64,000 bases of DNA, taken from contig JAHQIW010007148.1 in the NCBI GenBank assembly GCA_019055375.1, positions 62,001 to 126,000 on the forward strand. The letters run 5' to 3'. The stretch comes from Parelaphostrongylus tenuis. Lineage: Eukaryota; Nematoda; Chromadorea; Rhabditida; Metastrongylidae. Made by a program: the position numbers and the translations under genes. The number at the start of each line of letters is the position of its first letter. The stretch's first letter is position 1. The notes under the pieces are model-generated. The model saw only the letters and a list, made by a program, of their open reading frames with translations, ran no database searches and was not told where the DNA came from. Of this stretch, positions 55,030 through 64,000 are shown piece after piece.

Positions 55030-56030
55030 CTATATTACGAAAATCGAGCGCACTTCTTATTTGCAGGACAATATGGCCTCTGTGACCTTAACAGGAGACA
55101 TAGCGAGTAGGGCAAAAAGCTACGCGTCGTTCCATGTAGACATCAGACAACTTCGAGAATGTAATCTAGTGTCAACATCTCTATATCCATGTGTATCTTG
55201 GCGAGCTTTGGCGTGGGGTCTAGAAAAACCCTTAGCTAGCTGGCCCTAGGTTTCTTCATAGTATGCGCGGTTACCTGATTCGTGCCCTTCCCAGACATCA
55301 TATTACAGGCTTTAAATGGAGTTGCTATGAGGTACAGACGAACTGTAATCAAGCAAAATGCACATACATGAAAAGCCTTACGTAAGTGAAGAATATGTCA
55401 GTTGTGCAGTAGGCATAAATAAACCACTCAATGGGGTCCCACCCTTCGCAGACCACACATATGTCCGCTTTTGGTCTACTAGTCAGACATCGACAGGCAG
55501 GAGTACACCTTGCTAATCTCCTTAACGCATCCACAATTATACTTGATTGTCGTGGCTTGCTCATGTGACCCCAATAGTTTCGAAAATTGACGACCACGTA
55601 GTTTTCTGACGATATGCAATATTTCTTCTGTAACTGAAAAAAATTGATGAAATGTGAACAGGACAGAACTGCGGGAAAAAGTTTCCCTTATTGCTCTATG
55701 GGTATCTTGTGATGTCATTTAGCTCCGCTACTGTACATCATGGTACAAAACATTGCTTTCAAGATTTGGAAGCATTTTTGAACTACAGGCTCAAAACATT
55801 CCAACAGACCTTTTCAACTTATGCTTGTCTATTTCAGTGTTTTTTATGCGCACACATCCCATATAATGAATGTAATTCACTGAAGCAATTAGAATAAACC
55901 CTTTACGGATGACAATTGATCGATCTTGCATAGCGATTCTCGAGCGCCGTTCAAATTTCGCTATTTGATTAGGGTTTATTATCTCCGATTTGAAAAACCC
56001 TTAGATTTCTGTGTTGCTGTATCACTTCTC
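55030..56030. other. Unassigned, no gene supported
   Basis: Several short open frames on both strands without splice sites or family features. R2-like text occurs at 55897-55960. Nothing else recognised. Confidence 0.5.
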
Positions 56031-56050
56031 TATATGCTCATATGTTTTTG

Positions 56051-56056
<6 letters not shown>

Positions 56057-56081
<25 letters not shown>

Positions 56082-56320
56082 CAAATGTATGCCTACATAT
56101 GCCAGTGTATACGTATACATACAAAGTTTGAATGTGCACATATATACATGTATACACACATGCATATATACATAAATATGCATAAATATATATGTATATA
56201 TATGCATATATATAATACGTACGTATATAGAAGCTCATAAAAATGTACATACATATATGTACATATACATATATATATATATATGTGCATAAAAGCTCAT
56301 AAATAATATACATACATACA
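56057..56320. repeat. TATA/CATA-rich low-complexity tract
   Basis: Begins with a pure atatat run (56057-56081), then about 230 bp of mixed atacat, gtatat and catata. Confidence 0.85.
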
Positions 56321-56339
56321 TGCATCATTGCAATGAGAC

Positions 56340-58180
56340 TCTAAGGTTGGAGCGTATTCTTCCTTTACGCTCTCACACGCTGTAAAAAGACCTTTTGTAA
56401 AGTGGACATTGTTGCAGAATCATCCAAAGCAGATCTCTCGAAAGACTGCTAAAAGTATAGAGGAAATTTATCTATAGGCCCCAACCAAGCAAACGTATAT
56501 CGTTGAAATAGGCGCTGTTCAAGTTATCGACTACCAAAACTTCAGTGGGTACTTTCTATCTGGTGAAAAAGCTAGGGAAACAGACGTGCATTCCATGAAA
56601 TGCACATTTCGTCCCTTATGGACTAAAGTGATAATCGATCGGAACTCAGATTTCTGGTCAGTGAACTCGTTTGAAACACGGTTTTTGTATGTTTTTAGAT
56701 TATAATTTCTGCCGATAAACGCCAACGCGATATCTCTATTACCAAACTACCAACTGAGTATAAAAAGTTTCAAATAAAACTCCAATGTAGAAAAATAAGC
56801 TATCGGAAAAAATGACCATTCCAGAAGTTATGCGGACCACTGTGTCCCTCGGTTCAGATGACCTCTATAGAAGTCGCGGGTCGTGAAAGTTTTGAGCACT
56901 CGAGTCGTCATTTCCGCACCAAAGAATTTTGTGATTGGTTTTTTAGTGGTTTATTTAGAAGATTTCGGTCATGTTAGAATATTAAGTGACCAAATGGTCC
57001 CTTTTCGTTGATATGTGTTTGGAGCATAATCCGATCACGTTCAGTGTGTCACAGGCTCAGTGGTCTATTTTTACTTAGAACATGTTTGGAGCGATGTGTT
57101 CATATCTAAAGCTATGTTACGAGCTTAAGTCACTGATGACATTATCTATTACGTTCTTCAACTACTATAAATCCAAAATAAAAGCGGAGTTTTTGATCCT
57201 AACTGCTTACTACATGCTGCTGAAGGGCAAACTCAGATCTCACGCAAGTTTTGCGAGACTTATTTTGACTGGAGAAATTCGTTTCTACTTTAAAAAATGA
57301 ATAGCTATAAGAAATGGTGCTTCAAGAAGCTCTTAACCAAAAAGAGTGTTAGCCGAAGTGGTATATGCGATGATGCGGTGGTTACACGCGGCACCGCGGC
57401 ACCCTGACTTGATATTTCGGGTTGAAATTGTCTCAAAAAAAGCAGCCACAATTTTTATAGATTGTTAAATATTCACTTATTATTATTTTACACAATTTGC
57501 TATCACATTTTCCTGTGTAGATCCTAGTAGTTCAAGGATTCGACTGGTGTCCTCACATTCATTCTTCACATAGTTCTGCGAACATGTCACGTGTTGTTTC
57601 AACTGCTACTTGAGAACTTCATTACCTTTATGAATATCGTAAAATGCTAGTCAAGCGACTCTTCTTGCAACCTTGAAGGTAGCCAGTTAAGGCGCTCCTA
57701 GATGCTCATTTGATTGATAGCAAAAGAGTGTTAGAGAAGGAAATGAACCAGCGCATCCTTAATCACCGCATTACCGACAATTATCCTATACCGCTCACCA
57801 TAATCAAACAGCCACACATAATTGAACATTAAATTACTAAACAACTTCTAGGGAACTATTTTCAGCTTAGAGCAGCAACAAGTCGGTGTATCGGACAAAT
57901 TGGTTTCACTCACGCGAACACCGAATGTGTCGATGTGTTGACTGATGTGATGAAGTTGTACCTCAAGCAGATTGCTAGTCATATGCATGACTTTACGGAA
58001 CTTTGTAAGTTGACGTTCAGTGTTTTTTAGGTTTTGATGCACACTGAAATCGATACATTTTCCACATTCACGCATTTTCGTTTTTTTTTTGTCTGTACTC
58101 ATGTAACTGTGCCGAACTATAACTATGTCGCTCACTATCGTACGGGAACTTTATTACTCGCTGAGTTTTCTCTGGGATCA
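56340..58180. other. R1 relics and unassigned sequence
   Basis: R1 phrases (cacgctgtaaaaagaccttt near 56370, caagttatcgactaccaaaa near 56520). No exon supported between 56730 and 58180. Confidence 0.45.
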
Positions 58181-58189
58181 ATAGTTACT

Positions 58190-58440
58190 TAAATACCTGA
58201 ATAGCCTGGTTTCGCTAGCAACGAATAATCATGCAGCCCCCGGCAGAATTCCCATTTAACTAAGATTAAGAAAAAGCTCAAAAAAGGGGTTGGTACGCCC
58301 AGGGTCATACACCGGTGTTTCGGAGGTTCGTCCTCCTCATCAGTTACCCCCGCCCCACATTCAGCCCTGCATTGAAGCAAGGAGGGAGGCGCATGTGGTG
58401 ATGGCACAGTGTACTATGACACTGTACCATCACCACCTCT
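58190..58440 (-). mobile_element. Ribozyme family 3 element
   Basis: Second copy of the 50140-50550 type. On the - strand it begins with a near-perfect hairpin (58396-58438: gtggtgatggcacagtgt against acactgtaccatcaccac), then the GGGGCGGGGG stretch, the ribozyme, and GGGCGTACCAACCCC. Confidence 0.65.
58302..58349 (-). ncRNA. Hammerhead ribozyme, family 3, intact core
   Basis: On the - strand: GGGUAA, CUGAUGA (complement of 58337-58343), stem II GGAGG-ACGAA-CCUCC, GAA, palindrome ACACCGGUGU (58309-58318), A17 (58308), cut, UGACCC. Stem I has one internal G-A mismatch; the sister copy at 50251 pairs there. All core bases are present. Confidence 0.87.
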
Positions 58441-58473
58441 CAGTCGATAGATTTTTGCTGTTAGATCAAAACT

Positions 58474-58578
58474 ATATCAAAAGATCGACTGTTTTTTAAA
58501 CCCTCTTTGAAAATCATTCTTTTTGGAATTATATTGAATGTTTTTTGGGGGTTTAAAAAACAGTCGATCTTTTGATAT
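58474..58578. repeat. Perfect 30-bp inverted repeat with 45-bp spacer
   Basis: The arm at 58474-58503 (atatcaaaagatcgactgtt, then ttttaaaccc) is exactly complementary to 58549-58578. It lies just upstream of the family-3 ribozyme element in the - sense. A 77-codon open - frame (58786-58553) ends inside the distal arm and is not recognised. Confidence 0.8.
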
Positions 58579-58960
58579 TGCGAAAAAGTTTATCTCTGTA
58601 GAGTTGCGAAAGATGTGTTGTGAGCTTCACCAATCGGTCATCGCTGTAAGGTACTAATTGAGTTGTTATGAATAAGCCAATGATTTCTGACCACGCTGAT
58701 TTATCCTCGACTGGGTTTTGGGTAGAAGTTTTGAGTTCTTTTCTCAAACAAGGACACTGAGGCGAGATGTAACGTCCGTTGTACATTGGAATTTCTGCAC
58801 TAGAGTCAGTAGTTTTCTAGTGCATTCGTTATTTAACCGAGTTTTCAGTTGTATTTTTTGAAATGACCAAAAACCTTCGAACAATCACAATTCATGATTC
58901 CGCCCAGTATTTCTTTTCTCCGACTGTTCTTTTTTGGCGTTTCAAAAGAATCGGGTTGAC

Positions 58961-59608
58961 ACATACATACATACATACATACATACATACATACATACAT
59001 ACATACATACATACATACATACATACATACATACATACATACATACATACATACATACATACATACATACATACATACATACATACATACATACATACAT
59101 ACATACATACATACATACATACATACATACATACATACATACATACATACATACATACATACATACATACATACATACATACATACATACATACATACAT
59201 ACATACATACATACATACATACATACATACATACATACATACATACATACATACATACATACATACATACATACATACATACATACATACATACATACAT
59301 ACATACATACATACATACATACATACATACATACATACATACATACATACATACATACATACACATACATACATACATACATACATACATACATACATAC
59401 ATACATACATACATACATACATACATACATACATACATACATACATACATACATACTACATACATACATACATACATACATACATACATACATACATACA
59501 TACATACATACATACATACATACATACATACATACATACATACATACATACATACATACATACATACATACATACATACATACATACATACATACATACA
59601 TACATACA

Positions 59609-59640
<32 letters not shown>

Positions 59641-60901
59641 CATACATACATACATACATACATACATACATACATACATACATACATACATACATACATA
59701 CATACATACATACATACATACATACATACATACATACATACATACATACATACATACATACATACATACATACATACATACATACATACATACATACATA
59801 CATACATACATACATACATACATACATACATACATACATACATACATACATACATACATACATACATACATACATACATACATACATACATACATACATA
59901 CATACATACATACATACATACATACATACATACTACATACATACATACATACATACATACATACATACATACATACATACATACATACATACATACATAC
60001 ATACATACATACATACATACATACATACATACATACATACATACATACATACATACATACATACATACATACATACATACATACATACATACATACATAC
60101 ATACATACATACATACATACATACATACATACATACATACATACATACATACATACATACATACATACATACATACATACATACATACATACATACATAC
60201 ATACATACATACATACATACATACATACATACATACATACATACATACATACATACATACATACATACATACATACATACATACATACATACATACATAC
60301 ATACATACATACATACATACATACATACATACATACATACATACATACATACATACATACATACATACATACATACATACATACATACATACATACATAC
60401 ATACATACATACATACATACATACATACATACATACATACATACATACATACATACATACATACATACATACATACATACATACATACATACATACATAC
60501 ATACATACATACATACATACATACATACATACATACATACATACATACATACATACATACATACATACATACATACATACATACATACATACATACATAC
60601 ATACATACATACATACATACATACATACATACATACATACATACATACATACATACATACATACATACATACATACATACATACATACATACATACATAC
60701 ATACATACATACATACATACATACATACATACATACATACATACATACATACATACATACATACATACATACATACATACATACATACATACATACATAC
60801 ATACATACATACATACATACATACATACATACATACATACATACATACATACATACATACATACATACATACATACATACATACATACATACATACATAC
60901 A
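58961..60901. repeat. ACAT tetranucleotide satellite, 1.94 kb
   Basis: About 485 units, nearly pure. Only four interruptions are visible: an inserted ac near 59361-59364, a lost a near 59454-59457, a 2-base shift near 59637-59641, and a lost a near 59932-59935. The last 965 bp are uninterrupted. All six frames lack stops, so the long open frames encoding repeated YIHT or MYVC are artefacts. Confidence 0.97.
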
Positions 60902-61381
60902 GTGGTGACAAAAAAGCGCCTTTGCCACTTTAATTGGAATCTCGTTCAGATTTTGAACAGAAAAAAAAAATGCAAATTTGTGTTGTTACAGAGAAAAAGA
61001 ATTGAAGATAGGGTAAATTGGAAAGGTGAACAAAATCTTCATTTTGTTGATGCTTACCTATTAATAGTGTTTTAGCCGGGCGTACCATGCCTACACTCAT
61101 AGACGTTGAATTGGTTTTCAAAAAGATGCGAATAAGCGTCCCGGAGTTGTATCAGTTCATGAGACAAGTCCGATCAATGGATCCATACATAGCAGTATGT
61201 TTAAGTTTAGTTGTATTTATCCTTCTAAACCTTTGGGGACGGCAGATGATCGATCGCGTAGCGCAATTCTCGTTATCTAACTGGAGTTTCTTTTCACCGT
61301 TTTGAGAAGAAAACTAAATTTTTCGTTTCAATCTAACGCTCCATAACTTTCATACTCAAATGCTTTTGGTAGTGTATATAC

Positions 61382-61663
61382 ATAAAGGATAAAAGGATAA
61401 AGCTCTCGGCGTTAATCAATCCCTGAGGGATGCGCCATGCATTCGACTTCAATTTTTAACTTCGTTTTGAGGTGACTGAATGCACATCTGGCCTTTACAA
61501 TGACTCGCGGTGGCCTCCCGCTGAACCGAGTCAGTGCTGCTTATCCTCCCAGACAAGTCTGAGACCTGTCTGGTACCAATTTACCGACCCCGGAGGGATG
61601 GATGGCTTGGTGAGCCATGAGCGCGAGATCGAACCAGTGACCTCGTGTGCGACGCAGAGCACC
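61382..61663 (-). repeat. SINE-A, 5' truncated, with target-site duplication
   Basis: Tail aaaggataaaaggataaagc; the body is very close to 23267-23570; the head stops at gcagagcacct, losing the A box. A 9-bp direct repeat tgtatatac flanks it (61373-61381 and 61668-61676). An AT microsatellite starts right after. Confidence 0.85.
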
Positions 61664-61671
61664 TATATGTA

Positions 61672-61675
61672 TATA

Positions 61676-61743
<68 letters not shown>
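61672..61743. repeat. AT dinucleotide microsatellite
   Basis: About 65 bases of pure atatat at the truncated head side of a SINE-A. Confidence 0.9.
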
Positions 61744-61749
<6 letters not shown>

Positions 61750-61829
61750 GTGTACTATCTATTATGTGTCTATTGTATCTATAAGGTATGTACTATGTAT
61801 GCTATGTATCTAATATGCGAAGACAACTC

Positions 61830-62170
61830 GGACAGTGAGACGTAATATTCATTTTGCTCTTACAGTGCTGTATGAAAACCTTTCCAAAAACCAAACCTAG
61901 TTAATTCCGAGAATGGCTTTCTATTAGTCTCCACCTTCTTTGAATAATTCACAAACTTTTTATGTAATCGGGCAGGAGGTTGTTGTAATACAATTTATTC
62001 GATTACCTGACCTCGTGTTTCGCTTATAAAAAAGAATGGGACGGTTGCTAAACCTAGTTTTAAAAACATGAGATCGTGCTGTCAAAAGATTACTGGAAAT
62101 CTTGTGAAAAGGCTCTGCCCAGCAAAAAAGGCTTTCAAACATTGGAAGCGGTCTATGTCGTCCTCAAAGG
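61830..62170. repeat. Dispersed repeat R1 relics
   Basis: cttacagtgctgtatgaaaa near 61860, cctttccaaaaaccaaacc, and ggctctgcccagcaaaaaag near 62110 match R1 text. Confidence 0.4.
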
Positions 62171-62179
62171 GATACTCAG

Positions 62180-63460
62180 TAAAACAAATGTTGCGTATTC
62201 TTCGTCTTCATATTTGCTAGTCAATAATATTTCCCATGTTCTCTTTCTTGTACCTTTTTGTGGCCCTAGATTTCAAAATCGATTCAGTGTTAGTCCTGTG
62301 CAATAAAAATTTGGATTATACAGAAGGTATCATTTTTTGTAGTTATTTATGCATCATAAAAGTGGAATTATCGTACATCAACTCAATAAGGCCATAGATA
62401 AATTCAACATGAGATAGTGGAATAGTATTAGTACATAGTGTAAATGGTGCAGATAGTACAAGTATTTGATGTAAAAATATGTTCTCTTTCTGCTACTCCT
62501 GATAATTTTTTAGGATTATTGCCACTTTTTCCCACGTATTGTTAGTAACACTTATGCTTGTAGAGACCGATTCAACCAATTCTATACGATAAGCCCAAGA
62601 ATAAAATTCAATCAAACATTGAGAAAAGCAAAGAGAAGTCTTGCACGGATATTCACGACATGGGCAATCAAGAAACATCTTTGTCAATGTGAGTGTTTTC
62701 CTAATCCTGATAATATCCACTCTTTTAAACCCTGGATATATACTGTGTAGTTTACAATTCACTTTCTGAACTAAACATGTATTACCTGTAAGTATTTATA
62801 AATTTGATGGAAAATTAGCAACACCTGTCCAAGTAGCACATCCGATGACCCATGAGGGTCGTAGCACTTCCTAAGTTGGTTTTGTTGCTTTCCAGCCGTG
62901 GTGTAATTAGGTGATCGTGATGTAGACTCTCTGCAAGCTGGGATATTTGCCCGTTTTTCCTGTTGAAGTTCTTTGGTTGAGCTTAAGCTTTGCTTCAATC
63001 CGATGTATCGGGGCTAATGCACTCTCGTACAGCTGTCAGCCTTTGTCCACTGGAAGAGAGCTTGGTGCCATGCGGTTCAAAATCTTGGCAGTCCTTCATC
63101 TCAAGGCACTAAAGATGAATGCCTCTGTCTCTTCATCACTTGCGGCTTCCATCTGCTGATCTTTCTCTTGACCACATCTGTTCTTCTTATTTACAAACAA
63201 GAATTTTCATGAGATGTACCGGGTGTGAATCGAAACAGAAGAGTTGATTTAGTGCAACTGTCATCAAAACTCCGCTGTTCACGAGGTCATGAGACGCCAT
63301 ATTGAGTTCCCTTTAAACTTTTATTCAATTTCTTGAGGCTGTTAACAATGCGCACAAATAATTCCTCTTCGTCGGCAGTGTCTTCGACAAAAATTGTTAG
63401 CGAAGTATATCAAACATTCCACGGGAATCTATGTTATTAGCTAATTTCAGAAGGTAAGAG
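62180..63460. other. Unassigned, no gene supported
   Basis: 62770-63180 has above-average GC content and several short open frames on both strands (for example LKLNQRTSTGKTGKYPSLQR on -), but each is broken. It may be a decayed retroelement; I cannot identify it. Confidence 0.4.
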
Positions 63461-63588
63461 GTTTAAGAACCGCGCCCTGTTTGTAGCGGGCGATCATGGC
63501 CATATGATAACTTTAAATTCACAGCGTACAAGGTGAAGCAGTAGACGAATTTTGACGAATCAGTTAGCTTCTGGTTCTTATTTCTTAC

Positions 63589-63715
63589 CGCTACTTTGCT
63601 GCCTGGTCCTAGTGGCCGATATTTACGGATGTCAAGCTGCAATGTACGTTGGGATTCCTCCCTCCAGTAAAGTCTCCACCTCACAAGGAAATCGATATTC
63701 TCGTCAGAAAGCTCA
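63589..63715 (-). CDS. Possible exon of an unidentified protein
   Basis: The - frame reads ELSDENIDFLVRWRLYWREE, then SQRTLQLDIRKYRPLGPGSK and VA, ending in phase 0 at a good donor, GCG/GTAAGA. No clear acceptor; TTTTGACTGAG near 63717 is a poor candidate. It could be an upstream exon of the MARVEL-like gene (same strand, phase 0 matches) or of a separate gene. The + strand here has a signal-peptide-like frame without an ATG, which weakens either reading. Confidence 0.35.
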
Positions 63716-64000
63716 GTCAAAAGTAAATATATCCCAAGATGGTCATTTCTCTCATTGAAACCTAATGGCGGAGTGATAAGCTTCTCTCAGATTCTCTATA
63801 GCCGAGAATTGTCTACGTTGAATATTTTGGAGATTCTAGAGCAAAGCTAAGTCAAGAGTCCAAAAGAAAGTCTAACCAAACTGGCCCCATAACTGTTAAG
63901 GGAAAATGTACGATATTGTATTGCAGTGTTCTTTGTGGTAACAGATCTTTCAACAAACAAATGAGTGTAACTCGCCATTCGACCGCTTTTTTATAGACCT

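Noticed and set aside
58845..61075. Open frames of 155 to 713 codons over the ACAT array, apparently encoding repeated YIHT or MYVC
   Set aside because: A 4-bp repeat without stop triplets is open in all frames by construction. Both strands are equally open, and no splice or start signal supports a gene.
61087..61305. 72-codon + frame with a hydrophobic helix
   Set aside because: Its end overlaps dispersed repeat R2, no splice signals fit, and composition is unremarkable.
62770..63180. Possible decayed retroelement coding region on the - strand
   Set aside because: Above-average GC content only; every frame is broken and no motif is recognisable.
1..64000. CRISPR arrays, bacterial operons, rRNA genes
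   Set aside because: No regularly spaced direct repeats with unique spacers, no operon-like gene packing, and no conserved rRNA sequence were seen.

Overview
The window looks like AT-rich genomic DNA from a nematode. The clearest clue is a neuropeptide gene, flp-14, whose product carries four copies of KHEYLRF-amide, the peptide known as AF2 in Ascaris. Small exons separated by introns of about 1.4 to 10 kb, and very heavy loading with short mobile elements, fit a clade V (strongylid-type) parasitic nematode better than compact Caenorhabditis. The species assignment is inference. There are no bacterial operons, rRNA genes, CRISPR arrays or canonical tRNA genes.

Genes. flp-14 runs on the + strand from 6469 to 22035 in four exons whose intron phases (0, 1, 2) all agree. 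A second gene runs on the - strand from about 48218 down to 29661. It has five supported exons and encodes a small four-helix membrane protein of MARVEL-like layout. The two genes converge, with about 7.6 kb of repeat-filled DNA between their stop codons. Two weaker exon-like stretches lie on the - strand at 50880-51020 and 63589-63715. I could support no other coding sequence; nearly all other open frames fall in repeats.

Mobile DNA. At least three tRNA-derived SINE-like families are present, each with several copies: A, with a GGCGCAGTGG head and an ATCCTTT tail; B, with a GGCCGAGTGG head; and C, with a head built on TAGTGCAACGGGTTAG. There are also mariner-derived foldback elements, a foldback with a tRNA-like core, an unnamed dispersed repeat built around the phrase gctatcgaa, AT-rich microsatellites, and an almost pure ACAT array of 1.94 kb at 58961-60901.

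The system worth attention is a nest of hammerhead self-cleaving ribozyme motifs. About twenty motifs, intact or decayed, occur in five unrelated repeat families. In the best ones (27848-27890 +, 50251-50301 -, 58302-58349 -) every conserved core base and all three helices can be read off. In the foldback families the two arms carry one ribozyme each, facing outward on opposite strands. In every family the stem III segment is a perfect palindrome that starts with A15.1 and ends with U16.1. One core-intact copy sits in the sense strand of flp-14 intron 2. Hammerheads are known from Penelope-like retroelements and animal retrozymes; outward-facing pairs in short foldback elements are, as far as I know, unusual.
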